Shown here: in pieces, positions 28,654-39,700 of the stretch
Numbering within the stretch: position 1 is the stretch's first letter
Layout of the letters: every line of letters begins with the position of its first letter
Origin: Trichomonas vaginalis G3
Lineage: Eukaryota; Parabasalia; Trichomonadida; Trichomonadidae
Assembly (NCBI RefSeq): GCF_026262505.1
Contig: NC_067206.1
Location: 5,856,879 to 5,920,878 of the forward strand
DNA length: 64,000 bases
Reading direction: 5' to 3'
Position numbers and translations under genes: made by a program
The notes under the pieces: model-generated
Seen by the model: only the letters and a program-made list of their open reading frames with translations
Databases searched by the model: none
What the model was told of the DNA's origin: nothing

Positions 28654-30167
28654 GGAACTTACTTAATGCTAACAATAACTTACCAGGAACTATTAAAGCA
28701 TTTATAAAGTCCTTTGTAAAACCCGGTGCTCTAACATTTAGGTCTTTGAGAGCAAGAGCATTGAAGTCAAGAGATGCAGAAACTCCAGAAGAACCACCAA
28801 AACCAACAGCTAATGAAATATTGTTCGAATATTTTCCAAGGTACTCTGTTCTCATTGCATACATTCAAGAAATACTTAAGAAAGCAGACTTGACTTTAGG
28901 AGATGATGAAAGTTCTGTATATCTTTCGTTCCAGTTTCAAATAGCAGAACTTTTGAGACAGATATGCTTAATGTATGACAACATCTCTGATTTCACAAGA
29001 TATGATGACGACCATGACCCCGAACACGGTGAAGAAGAAGTTTTACAAACATCCATTAAGACAGGAAAGGTTTTAACTCAAAGTCTCATTATTGACACCA
29101 AAGATGGCGAAGTGGACGTTCTTCAAGAGCTGAAGAAAAATACTTCTTCGGGAGGTGGTGGTAGGCATGAACTTGAAATAAATGAGATAGAAGAGAAATT
29201 AGCCGAAAAAGCAGATAAAGAACATAAACACAATATCTCCGATATAAATGAACTTCAAGCTACATTAAATAGTAAAGCAGATAAAAACCATGTTCATTAT
29301 ATAACTTCAGACGAACAGATTATAACGGACTACCATGGATATTTAACACGAAGTGATGAAGCGAAGACAAAAAATGTTAATGAAAGAAGATATAAATACA
29401 TTCGTGCTAAAGGTTATGACATAAGCTGTACTGTACAGTATGATGTAGCTAAAGCACCAGAAGCATTTGGTTATACCGGTGAAATTTATGCCTCTACTTT
29501 CAATGTTAACGGTGTATTAGTTGAACCAAGATTTACTTTGAGAGTTAAGTCAAAAATAACGTTTGAAGATGCTATTAAAAGTAAAGCTGACAAAGTTGAA
29601 CTCGAAGCAATGAACAAAGTTTTGAAATCTCATAAACACAGCATCTCCGATATAAATGAACTTCAAGCTACATTAGACAGTAAAGCCGACAAGAACCATA
29701 CACATAAATCCTTCACTACTGTTAGAGCAGACGACATAATATTGAACTATACCCTTGGTTCAAGTGCACCTTTAGAGAATCCAAGTACAAGCGTAAAAGA
29801 TACACTAAACTCCTTAAATAGTAAATGTATGAACATTGAAGGTCATGTCAGAAACTTTGAAACACATGAACTACCAGCAATGTTAGATAAAAAAGCAGAT
29901 AAAACTTATGTGGATGCAGAACTAACAAAGAAATTTTCGAAACCAGATACAATGACATTTACAACAGAAATTATAAATGGTAAACCAGCAACTCCATTTG
30001 AATTTGTTAGAGGTCTTCAACCAGATACTTTTGAATTTTTCTTGGATAATTCTATTGAACTAACATTACATTATAAAAGTGGAACAAATGCAACATTTCA
30101 TCCGGGAGATACATTCCAAATGGTATTTAATGACATAAGTTCTTTAGAATATGTTTATAGATTATGA
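28629..30167 (+). CDS. Phage-tail-fibre-like protein (512 aa)
   Basis: Contains two to three repeats of the form HNISDINELQATLNSKADKN-H (near residues 200-225 and 335-360), exactly the style of KAD..HTH repeats in phage long tail fibres, and beta-rich segments between them. The first 120 residues are helical. Found between the collagen-like gene and a baseplate-gp10-like frame, so three fibre genes in a row. Base composition matches the neighbouring Maverick genes, which argues against bacterial contamination. Confidence 0.65.
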   Translation: MDVHDGSIRNLLNANNNLPGTIKAFIKSFVKPGALTFRSLRARALKSRDAETPEEPPKPTANEILFEYFPRYSVLIAYIQEILKKADLTLGDDESSVYLSFQFQIAELLRQICLMYDNISDFTRYDDDHDPEHGEEEVLQTSIKTGKVLTQSLIIDTKDGEVDVLQELKKNTSSGGGGRHELEINEIEEKLAEKADKEHKHNISDINELQATLNSKADKNHVHYITSDEQIITDYHGYLTRSDEAKTKNVNERRYKYIRAKGYDISCTVQYDVAKAPEAFGYTGEIYASTFNVNGVLVEPRFTLRVKSKITFEDAIKSKADKVELEAMNKVLKSHKHSISDINELQATLDSKADKNHTHKSFTTVRADDIILNYTLGSSAPLENPSTSVKDTLNSLNSKCMNIEGHVRNFETHELPAMLDKKADKTYVDAELTKKFSKPDTMTFTTEIINGKPATPFEFVRGLQPDTFEFFLDNSIELTLHYKSGTNATFHPGDTFQMVFNDISSLEYVYRL

Positions 30168-30620
30168 GCATATATGATTTAATATATCCTATAGGAGCTG
30201 TTTATACGTCTATGAATCCAATAAATCCAAACACTTTATTTGGTGGTAGATGGTATGAAGTAGTTGACAGTTTTCCATTCTACACTAATACGCAGTCAAT
30301 GAAGATGGGAGGTTCAAAGAAAATAGGTATTGAAAACCTTCCTTCACATATGCATAGGTTCAGTGGAAGAACATCTGTGGAAGGAAACCATTCACATTCA
30401 ATAACAAAAAGAGGTTATATAAATCTTGCAGCGGGTTCGGATAGATGGGAATGAATAGATATGATATCTCAGATGACCCAAAGATGTTAGCACAGGTATT
30501 TTCTGTGGAACTGCAGGAAATCATACGCATGTTGTAGCTGGTATTACAGACCCAGCAGGTAATGGAAAAGATTATATGCCTCCTTATATAACAATGCACG
30601 CTTGGATACGAGTTGGTTAA
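30164..30620 (+). pseudogene. Phage baseplate/collar-like fibre tip, fossil
   Basis: Starts MSIYDLIYPIGAVYTSMNP with LFGGRWYEV soon after: the classic start of the T4 gp10 C-terminal/tail-collar domain of phage tail proteins (usually YPVGSIY...FGGTWE). A GNHSHS motif and later an HVV segment fit the same family, where His clusters bind metal in the fibre tip. Broken about once in element B. It abuts the preceding fibre gene. Confidence 0.6.
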
Positions 30621-30639
30621 ACTCTTTAACTTTACATAA

Positions 30640-31723
30640 ATGAGCTTGAAAGAAGTATTCGAACAACATCCATGGAGGTCATTTAAGAAGTTCAATGAAG
30701 CTGCAAAGAGTTGGGGATTTACTAACAGAGCTGAAGTGAAAAGGTTCTTTGACAAAAATGTTGTACATCAAACAAAAATAAACCCTTACGACTACTTTTT
30801 ACCAATTTACTCCAACGCTCCTGACGCATACCAATTTGACACTCTCATTCAAAGCAGAAAAGGAGGACATAACCCATTCCTCATCTTCATTAATGTTAAC
30901 ACTCGTAAAGCATATGCATATCCAATGAGGAATAAAGGAACTCGTGAAGTGTTAAGAGTTTTACAAAAGTTTGTAGCAGAACATAACCCAAGTACTTTAA
31001 CATCAGACCAAGACAGTGCATACCTCAGCAATGAAATCACAGAATTTCTCATTAAGCATAACATAACTCACTACACTACTGAAGACCATAACCATAACAT
31101 ACTCGGCATCATAAACCGCTTCATAAGGACGCTCAGAGATTTAAACCAAGAGCGAGACTTTACCGAAGAAACAATGAAACATTTTCTCGAAGTATATAAT
31201 TCCTCAACGCATTCTACAACAGGCCATACACCAAATTCAATGACACAACAACAAGAAGAAAAGTATATACAAAAGAAACGAAGTCAAACACAAAATATCA
31301 GAAATTCAACACAATTTACCCTCATTCCTGGTACAAAAGTTCGTGTAGTTCTTGACGACAAACCGTTGACAAAGAAACGTTTAAGGTTAAGTCGAAATTA
31401 TTATATCGTAGACTCTACGCAAGGTAATGGATATCTTATAAAAGCTGCCGACGACTCTATTGCGTTTTATCCTCGACATAAATTAGTCGAAAGTAGTAAT
31501 GGCAAACTTGCTGAAACCATTGACGAAGCAAAGCGGAGTGGTTATTGAAATACTTGACTACAACATAAACGATGACACTTATAAAGTAAGATATGAAGGA
31601 GGTGTTGAAGATGTTATACCATCTAAGAACTTGAGAGAGTCAAAGCCAACACATCTGGGACCATTAGAGCGGGAGTACTGGAAAGACAAAAATATGCCAG
31701 AAAGAATAAGAAAATTCTTCTAA
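30640..31723 (+). pseudogene. Maverick integrase (retroviral type), fossil
   Basis: An RNase-H-fold rve integrase: FDTLIQSRKGGHNPFLIFIN (first Asp), SDQDSAYLSNEITEFL (second Asp) and the NRFIRTLRDLNQ region before a helical C-terminus. After it comes a small chromo/Tudor-like segment (GVVIEILDYNINDDTYKVRYE) known to follow integrase in Mavericks. This enzyme inserts the element. Broken about once. No LTRs are present, so it is the Maverick gene and not a retroelement. Confidence 0.8.
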
Positions 31724-31762
31724 ACTTTTTCATTAGATGTAAATCAGACAAAATATATTTTA

Positions 31763-32276
31763 GGTGAAGAGGTGAGATCTCACCTGTTTTCTAACATGGT
31801 CTAAAACACACAAAAACTCATGAATTTTGTGTGTTTTCAGCATTATTTTTTTGCATTATGACACGAAGTGAACTTTTGCACTTCGTCAAAAACTCATGAA
31901 TTTTGTGTGTTTTCAGCATTATTTTTTTGCATTATGACACGAAGTGAACTTTTGCACTTCGTCAAAAACTCATGAATTTTGTGTGTTTTCAGCATTATTT
32001 TTTTGCATTATGACACGAAGTGAACTTTTGCACTTCGTCAAAAACTCATGAATTCTCATGAATTTCCTTAAGATAGAAAAAATAAAAAATAATGTTTAGG
32101 TGAAGAGGTGAGATCTCACCTGTTTTTTCACCTGTTTTTTCACCCCCGTGAATTTTCATGAATTTTCACAAAAGACCAAAAATAATGTTTAGGGTAGAAG
32201 GTTAGATCTAACCTGTTTTCTCACCTCTTTTCTCACCTCATGAATTTTCACGAATTTTCATGAATTTTCACGAATT
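31763..32276. repeat. GATC-type modules and 76-bp triple repeat
   Basis: Module cores at 31771-31784, 32107-32120 (GGTGA-type) and 32199-32214 (GTTAG-type). The first joins a GGTGA core to a CTAACATG half-site, a hybrid of the two types. Between them is a 76-bp unit repeated three times (about 31807-32045), each with a hairpin of ACGAAGTG and CACTTCGT arms. The rest is built of short ATGAATTTTC repeats. No gene. Confidence 0.85.
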
Positions 32277-32346
32277 TCCTTAAGACAGAAAAAATAAAGT
32301 TAGTTTTATTTTTATTTATTTTTTTATTTTGTATGTAAGAACAGAA
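32276..32346 (+). promoter_or_regulatory. Conserved promoter-like block
   Basis: Same 70-bp block as at 3922-3993 (CTTAAGACAGAAAAAATAAA, GTTAG, T-rich tract, GTATGTAAGAACAGAA) directly before the ATG at 32347. A third near-identical copy is at 33158-33223. Confidence 0.55.
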
Positions 32347-33006
32347 ATGTCAGTCGAAGCAAAAACATTCACGAACAAATCTAATGGCGAAACATTCACA
32401 AAAGGCACTTATAACGGTATTGAAGTCTTACGTAGAGACAAGGATGGTTACATTAATGCAACAAATATGTGTCAGCAGTTTAGGAAAGACTTTAGAAAGT
32501 TGTTGGAAAATAAGTCCTGGAAGAGTATTATAAGGCATTTTGTGAAGAATATAGCAACCGTCTGAATTCCGGCGGTTGCTTTTTATACAAAATTCATGCA
32601 GGAATTCCTGATGAAATCAAACAGGTTAGAGGAACGTATGTAGACCCAAGACTTATAAACTATATAGCAATGTGGGCTTCACCAAAATATTGCATAGCAG
32701 TTGGAAAAATTATGGACTCCATAGACAAGAAAGTTCATGAGAAGTTAGATGAAGAAGAACTCGAAGATACAGTAGAGAATGCTAAACCTTTGTTCGAACA
32801 AGAAGTTGGAAAAATGTGGAAAACAATTAGAACATGAACGTGAGAAATGTTATGGTTATAGAGATTCTCCATACGAACTAGACCAATGGGAACAAGAAGA
32901 TTTAAAGAGAGAATTTAGAAAATATGAACTCGCTAAGATAGCATTTGAAGCTGCAGAAAAGAAGTTAAAAGTTTGGGGTCGTTTTGTACAAAAATATTGT
33001 GAGTAA
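32347..33006 (+). pseudogene. KilA-N protein, fossil copy
   Basis: Very close relative of the 1361-2023 gene, with the same KilA-N core and C-terminal coiled coil and the same ending (GRFVQKYCE, TAAATGA). Broken, about two breaks. The hairpin at 32553-32580 occupies the same place as the one in the element A copy but has a different stem sequence. Confidence 0.8.
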
Positions 33007-33112
33007 ATGAACGAAGTGTTACTCTTCACTTCGTCAAAAAATAACAGTTATCTAATGAAAAAGTGTCATTTTTTGTATTTTTTTGTATTTGACGAGAATG
33101 TTTAGGTGAAGA

Positions 33113-33126
33113 GGTGAGATCTCACC
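33113..33126. repeat. GATC-type module between KilA-N and protein B
   Basis: GGTGAGATCTCACC with outer GGTGA half-sites (about 33103-33140), directly before the promoter-like block of protein B. Confidence 0.85.
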
Positions 33127-33223
33127 TGTTTTTTCACCCCCGTGAATTTTCATGAATTTCCTTAAGACAGAAAAAATAAAGTTAGTTTTATTTTTATTTA
33201 TTTTTTTATTTTGTATAAAAGAT

Positions 33224-34162
33224 ATGATTTCAACAATCGGCACAACAACAATTCAAACAACAGCACCAAACTCGTTAGTCATGAATCCAACATCTATGTT
33301 AGTAGAGATGAAAAACTTCATTCCTTCTTCATTTACTTTCGAAACAGAAATACAAAGAATAAAGCAAGAACTTTTAACAAGTAATTTAGACTGTACCGCA
33401 CAGGATGAAGAAAATGAAGAATATCTTTATGAAATGCAGGACATTATTGACCATTTACCCAAATTGCCTGAAATCCAACAGCAAAAACTAACTATTCCTG
33501 AATTCGACGAAATTGAAGTTAAAGTTACTGATTCAGTAGAAATAAAGAAGTTCATACGTAAAGTAAATTATGAATTCCTTGGTTTTCATTGCAACCATAA
33601 AGTTATGGACAAAGATTGCGACATGGTTTATAAAAACATTTCTGACATATATAAATCTGAGGAGTTTAAGACTTACGATAACTTTGTTTCATTAGTTGCA
33701 AAATGTGTTTGGGAAATAAGAGATAAAGATAGAAGAGGCAAAGTATGGAACGAACAAATAAGACCCGCTATGTTTGAGATGAAGAGAGCAATTGACGCTT
33801 TAGTTGTTTTAGCTGGTTTTATTTCAATGTATAACGCAAAAATGAACCCGCAATGTTCAAAATGTAAAGCAGGAATAAGAAAATATAACTACTCAGTCAA
33901 AGAGATAGAACGTATGCGAAACGACTATGCAGACTTAAAGAAAGAAGCAGAAAAGCCAGCAGAAGATAAAATGGACATGTTAGCATTTCTGAACAAAAAC
34001 TATCCAACAGCAGAAGATTTCCTTCTGTCTGACGTCAAGAAGAAGTATAAAGAAACCTTCGGTATTGTTAAAACTTTTGACATACTGACAGAAGAAATAG
34101 AAGCTACGAAATTGTTTAGGATTTCAAATATACATCGTACAATTCATGTAAAACGCTTGTGA
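33224..34162 (+). CDS. Maverick cassette protein B (312 aa), whole copy
   Basis: Starts at the ATG at 33224 (MISTIGTTTIQTT) directly after the conserved promoter-like block (33158-33223). Visible parts: Thr-rich start, acidic segment (DEENEEYLYEMQDIIDHLP), a central region with FLGFHCNHKVMDKDCDMVY, a CSKC pair near residue 218, and a helical C-terminus. Cys/His content suggests a possible metal site. Its place between two KilA-N genes is the same in both elements. No family is recognised. Its stop overlaps the start of a GATC-type module. Confidence 0.65.
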   Translation: MISTIGTTTIQTTAPNSLVMNPTSMLVEMKNFIPSSFTFETEIQRIKQELLTSNLDCTAQDEENEEYLYEMQDIIDHLPKLPEIQQQKLTIPEFDEIEVKVTDSVEIKKFIRKVNYEFLGFHCNHKVMDKDCDMVYKNISDIYKSEEFKTYDNFVSLVAKCVWEIRDKDRRGKVWNEQIRPAMFEMKRAIDALVVLAGFISMYNAKMNPQCSKCKAGIRKYNYSVKEIERMRNDYADLKKEAEKPAEDKMDMLAFLNKNYPTAEDFLLSDVKKKYKETFGIVKTFDILTEEIEATKLFRISNIHRTIHVKRL

Positions 34163-34218
34163 AAAAAGAGGTGAAAAAAGAGGTGAAAAAACAGGTGAGA
34201 TCTCACCTCTTCACCTCA
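34160..34218. repeat. GATC-type module at the stop of protein B
   Basis: Three direct GGTGA half-sites spaced about 12 bp, the GGTGAGATCTCACC core at 34194-34207 and one inverted half-site. The clearest full example of the module. It begins inside the stop region of the 33224-34162 gene. Confidence 0.9.
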
Positions 34219-34454
34219 ATTATATTTTTGGTCAAAGCTTCCACGAGAGAAAAGATTCCTCATTCGCTAAGGATTCCAAAAATGAAAAAATCATTGATTT
34301 CGGCTGAGAAAAACAGCAAAACCCTTCTTCCACGGGAACAAAGAAATAAAGAAGAAATAAAGTAAATTTTTTATTTATTCCCGTGGAAGATAGAGCACTT
34401 TTATGACACTTTTTATTCACGACAAACAAGACAAACAAAGAAAATAAGAAAATA

Positions 34455-34533
34455 CGGCGCTGTCGCGGTTCGAACCACAGACCCTAACCCCCCATAACAC
34501 CACCTTAGACCACTGTGCTACGTAGCCTGTCGA
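34455..34533 (-). ncRNA. tRNA-like sequence (degenerate)
   Basis: On the minus strand an A-box-like TAGCACAGTGG is followed 39 bp later by a B-box-like GGTTCGAACC, the right order and distance for RNA polymerase III boxes. The T-stem and part of the acceptor stem do not pair, so it is not a normal tRNA. May be a tRNA-derived relic carried in element B, or chance. Confidence 0.25.
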
Positions 34534-34568
34534 CATAAGATTTTATAAATTGCATATTTGACGTAAAT

Positions 34569-34943
34569 TTATTTCCATCTGGCTTCCCACCGCATAAGAT
34601 ATTCATACGTGTTTGTAAGACATTCATTAAACTTCTTTTCTATTGCATCTAATCTTGCGTTATTTTTTTCAATAACTTGTCTGTATTCTTCATCATCTCC
34701 AGCAGTGTTTGGGTCTTCACGTTTAAAATATTCATTGTTAACCAATTTTTTATCTACAAATTTTATTAGTGTTTGATTCACTTCGTTATGATAACGGTCA
34801 TATTCTTTCAATACGTAAGTGAAGACAAAATGCGTCGTACCTTCAATCTTAAAGCTTAAAGAACTTTCAACACAGTTTTGAGGGTCTGTCAGTGCGTCAA
34901 TGAGATAGTATTCGAAGTCAGTCAATAATCTTTTTAAAGTCAT
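34569..34943 (-). CDS. Small Maverick protein (124 aa), relative of 6378-6785
   Basis: VLKEYDRYHNEVNQTLIKFVDKKLVNN matches the EYDKNHKTLQRAVLKFVNDRLVD segment of the element A protein. It lacks the lysine-rich tail and ends in a helical segment. Single whole frame. Function unknown. Confidence 0.55.
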   Translation of the reverse strand: MTLKRLLTDFEYYLIDALTDPQNCVESSLSFKIEGTTHFVFTYVLKEYDRYHNEVNQTLIKFVDKKLVNNEYFKREDPNTAGDDEEYRQVIEKNNARLDAIEKKFNECLTNTYEYLMRWEARWK

Positions 34944-35049
34944 TTCATACAGGATAAAATTTAATGTTGTGAAGAAATAGTGTTTATCTCAGAAAAAATA
35001 ACGCTAATTTTATTTTATTTATTTTTTTATTTTGTATGTAAAGACAGTA

Positions 35050-35874
35050 ATGACAACATTAGAGAACACAACAATTGCTATCGTTCATGAAGCCATAAAT
35101 GAAGAATACGAGTACATACAATATAACAAACAACTTCGCCTCATTCGTTCGGTCAAAGATGACATGTACCAAATGCAAAGTATAATGAATGCTCTTCGTT
35201 CTACAAAGCAAGCATATCATTGGTTTGAAAACCAACAGACAAAAGAACTTTTAGAAGAATTTCCTCATATGATTGCTTCCCTCGGAAAACCGAGAGAAGA
35301 GATTCCGTACGAAAATCGCAAGAATTTGGCTCCTGGTTTGAAAGGTTATTATGTTCATAGACTTTTAGTAAACGCTGTAGCAATGTGGGCTTCACCTCGT
35401 TATGCTTGTTATATTTTCATGATGTTAGATGAACTATATAAAGCAGAACGTGGAGAGATGGAAAAGAAACTTCAAGCAAAAGATGAAGTCATTGAATCCA
35501 AAGACAAAAGCATACAGAAAAGAATACCGCGTTCAGTACCAAAAGGAAAGGAAAAGAGTTATAAGTATATGATATATACTGAAGAGATGGAGAAAGAAGA
35601 AGAAGAGATATGGTTATGTTGCATTTAGTGAGAAGAAACAACAAGAGCTTTTACGACTTAGCTAAGATATATAAATCTGACAGAAACTGGTTCTATCGTG
35701 AAAACTTACCGATTTCAATGACACCGAATGAGCAAATAAAGGAAATTGTCAAAATACTCTTCCTCAAACACACTATGACATCAAAGGTTGCACAATACTT
35801 ACATTCAAAGAAGACTTACCATTACTGAAGGAAAAAATAACAGAATATTTCGATAACTTCAAAGAGGAAGAATG
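35050..35874 (+). pseudogene. KilA-N-like protein 2, fossil copy
   Basis: Close copy of 3994-4800, with the same LLVNAVAMWASPRYACYIFMM core and C-terminal domain, after a variant of the promoter-like block (about 34981-35049). Broken, about two breaks. The hairpin at 35276-35299 matches the 4220-4243 hairpin in place and shape. Confidence 0.75.
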
Positions 35875-35930
35875 AAAAAAATCTAAGCTAATTTTATTTT
35901 TTTATAAAATTTTATCTCATATGAAAGAAC

Positions 35931-36146
35931 ATGAATTTAGAATATTCGGAACTCATGACAGAAGAAGAGAACGAACAACATGTAAAAGATTATGCAAAAT
36001 TTCTGAAGACATACAAAGCATTTAAACAATATCTAAATGCTTCTAAAGATTATGCAAAATTTCTGAAGGTATATAAAGCTTATGAAAAAGCGTATGAAAA
36101 GTTTATACATTGGGGAATTGTTGTAAAATATCGATATGAAGACTAA
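35931..36146 (+). CDS. Small repeat protein (71 aa)
   Basis: ATG at 35931. Two copies of a DYAKFLK-YKA repeat of about 22 residues, helical and charged. No family. Single frame inside element B. Confidence 0.4.
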   Translation: MNLEYSELMTEEENEQHVKDYAKFLKTYKAFKQYLNASKDYAKFLKVYKAYEKAYEKFIHWGIVVKYRYED

Positions 36147-36304
36147 CCAAAAATATATTTTTGCTTAAATAGCTTCAGGGGTCTATCTTTCTTCAACCAT
36201 TTCACTTCCTTCGTCAATGTCAATAGAAGCTTCTTCAACCTTTGGTAAGAATTTCTGTATAACATTTTTGTTCGTTATTGTCTTCAGAGATGAAGGATAA
36301 TATT

Positions 36305-36640
36305 TCACATTTGTTTCACCCTTCTTATATTCTTTCTGTTCGGAAAGTTCATAGCAATACTGAAGAAGTCAATGTTAGAGTTCTTTATGACAGTATAATG
36401 AGTATCTTTGACATTCACGAAGAAACTCTTTTGTTTCAAAACTACTGCTAACTCTTGTGAAGTATAACGTTTGCGGTCAATGACGATAGCTAATGGTCTG
36501 ACATACTGACCAAACTTAGATTCTTTCACAAACTTCTTGTTAAAGATAACATTAACATTTGAAGCATTATTGAACTCATTCTTGATGGCATTAGCGAGAG
36601 CATTGTATGAAAAGAACTTGCAATCTTGCATGTGTTTCAT
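36305..36640 (-). CDS. Maverick protein of unknown function (111 aa)
   Basis: Whole frame from an ATG at 36640, basic, with repeated Phe/Val/Asn-rich strands. Divergent from the PolB region at 36730, with a T-rich spacer (36641-36729) like those before other Maverick genes. Function unknown. Confidence 0.45.
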   Translation of the reverse strand: MKHMQDCKFFSYNALANAIKNEFNNASNVNVIFNKKFVKESKFGQYVRPLAIVIDRKRYTSQELAVVLKQKSFFVNVKDTHYTVIKNSNIDFFSIAMNFPNRKNIRRVKQM

Positions 36641-36729
36641 TAAAATAAAAATATTAAATTATTTTGAAAAATAACTTAAAAAATCTAATCTAATTTTTTC
36701 AAAAAATATTTTTTTATTTCCTACTAAAG

Positions 36730-39700
36730 ATGTATCGGAAGTTGTCTAAGTTAGAACACTCGGAAATAAAACAACTTCTTACAGAAGCTAATATAGATGT
36801 TGCAAAGCATTACGCAACAAACAAAAAAGCACTCGCTGACATCCTCAATGACTATAATGGTGCAATAAGTTATGATAGAATTCATGAGTTCATAAAGCCG
36901 CAACGCGGCGAGGACGAAGTCCATGCAAGAGCATTTCCTTTAAATGACATTGCTATTGACTTATATCATAGACGTTCAGTACCTCATGAAGTAAGAAGAG
37001 AAATGTTTGACATAACAAATGCAAACGTTGGTGAAACACGAAAGAGAGACGACACACTGAAACAACAGAGAAGAGAGATGTTTAAAGCGCTATAGAACAA
37101 GTTCGCAAAGCTAACGATGTCATTCGTTCCATTGACGACAAACCAAAAGAAGGTGAGAGATGGTTAAAGAAAGATGAAGAGAATAGGAAGAGAAATGTGA
37201 AGTCAGGCAATAGACTCATTGACTTTAACATCGAAGCTTTAGATGAACCAAACAGAGACTACTTACACAAACATTTCGGTAAGGTTTTCATGAGACTCTT
37301 AGAGAAGATTAAAATAAACTCCAACAGAGATGGATGGTATGTTATAAACTTGGTGGAAAGTATGAATGTTCTACGTTAAACCTCAATAATATTGGAACAT
37401 TACTACATCAGCTCTTGAAGGAGAACTTTATATCAGAGATAGAAGCAAATGCTGCAGGTATTGTTGAAATGCACTATGACTTCTTCTTGACAAACATAAA
37501 GAATCTTACCGAAATAAAGATGTATGATTTAACAGAATATGAAGGCTTAACGATGTCAGATGTAAGAAAGGAAAGCCAAAGAAGCGACCATATAGAGATG
37601 AAAGCACACTGACAAAGACAGAAAAGATTTTGAAGCTCTTAAACAAACAGGATAAACAAATATAGATGACTTTGGAAATGAAATCCTTGGTGAAAAGAAG
37701 TTTTATAAGAAGAGAAGCGGTCAGTTCTGGAAGTATCTTTGCACATTACCTATAAATCTTGAGCGCTACCAAATCTTCAATGAACTGAACAAAAGAACTG
37801 CAACACTTATGACAGAAGACAATTGTTTCGTTTATGCTTGCATTCAGGCTGGAGTAGATGGAGAGACTATTGACCACATGAGAGAAGTCATTCGTGTTAG
37901 AGACTTTCCTCAAAGTAAAGTACAAGAAATTTCTGACGCAACAGGTATAGCATTTAATGTTACCATTGGTTATTTCAATGACTCAAGACATAATGAAATA
38001 AAGAGATACATACCAAAAGAATGTGAAACTGCTCGAACTATTGACTTACTTCTTGTTGAAGACCACTACATGCTAAATGAAAGACTTCCAATGACAACAT
38101 ACTTCATTCGAAACTATAAAGAAATTCTCAAAGCTTGTGGTGGAATGAACATTGAGAAACAGATGAAGATTTATACAAAGAGAGAAGATAAATATGTAGT
38201 TCGCATGGATAGAACTACACCGCTATGGGATGTTATGAAAACATTGTGGAGTGCAAATATTTCGAACCTATTTCTTATGGAGAACTTTTCACATATACGA
38301 CTGACTTATATAAACAGAACCTTGCACCATTTAAAGATTTGACATATGCTCCAAAGTATTGTGTACAACTGAAGAAGAAAGCAGAGTCAAAAGAAGTAAA
38401 TAAAGCTAAATGTAAGTTCATTCCTGAGCACGTTTTCTTTGCTGACTTTGAGTGTAGTACGGATGGCTTTCATAAAGCTTTTAACATCTGTTACGACAGT
38501 GAAGATGGTTCAGTGAGTGAAAGCATTTGGGGTCAAACTGTGCAACAGAATTTTTGGAGCGACTTCCTGACAAGAGTTTAATATATTTCCATAACCTCAG
38601 CTATGATATAAACTTCATCTTAAGACACATGACAGAAGTGAAAGGAACTCCCATCATTAAAGGTTCACGAACAATGCAAATAACTGGCTTATATAAAGGA
38701 CGGGCAATTATTATAAAAGACTCTTACAGTGTTATAAATAAGAAGCTTAAACTATTTCCTGCTATGTTTAACTTACAAACAGGACCGAAAGAAGTATTTC
38801 CATACAACTACTACAGCAGTTTTGTTAGCAAATGACAACAGAACTGGTGTCATTTCTGAAGCATGTAAGTTTATCCAGGATGCAGATACATTCATGAAAA
38901 CATAGATTCCATCAAAGGTTGCAGAATAGATGAAAACCATTTCGACTTAGAAAAATATAGCACGTTTTACTGCAAACAAGATGTAAGAATTTTAAGAGAA
39001 GGTTTTGTTAAGTTCCGCAATGACATATTGAAAGAGTTTGATTTAAACGTATATGACTACGTTAGTATTTGTTCTATTGCTAACAAATTGTTTGAGAAAC
39101 AGAGTGTACTTCCGAATGGAAATCTTTATGACCTCTCAAATAAACCAAGAGAATTTATTTCACGCTGTATTCAAGGTGGAAGATGTATGCTGTCAGATAA
39201 CATGAAACAAAAGAGCGAAAAGAAACTCATTGCTGACTTCGACGCTGTTTCATTATATCCATCCGCTATAGCAAGATTGTATACTTTAGAAGGAATTCCA
39301 AAAGTATTGAAGGATGAGATGTTAAGCACAGAGTATCTCATGAGACATTTATTCGATGACGACCAAAAGGAACCCATTGGTGAAAAGTTTATGTCAGCGC
39401 TTCTTTGTTCTCATTAAGATAACAGAGATTGGAATACATAGACACTTTCCTTTAATAGTTTGTGACCCTGAGCTAAATCCAGAACTTAACGTTCCAGAAG
39501 TTCAAACACTTGCCTGTTTAATGTATGTTGACCATATAAACATTACAAGACCTCATAAAATATCAAGGTGTCAAATGTGAAGTGTTGCAAGGATACTATT
39601 ACGATGGAAACAGAGATATTAGAATAAGAGATGAAGTAAAGAAGTTTTTGAGTTAAGGTTAAAGTATAAGAAAGAAGGAAATCCTTTGCAAGAAAATATA

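Noticed and set aside
27685-30620. Bacterial or phage contamination in the assembly
   Set aside because: The fibre genes are AT-rich like their neighbours, use the same short divergent spacer style and are continuous with Maverick penton and integrase genes on both sides.
30640-31723. LTR retrotransposon integrase
   Set aside because: No LTRs, reverse transcriptase or protease near it; it lies inside long inverted repeats with capsid-type and PolB genes, so it is the Maverick integrase.
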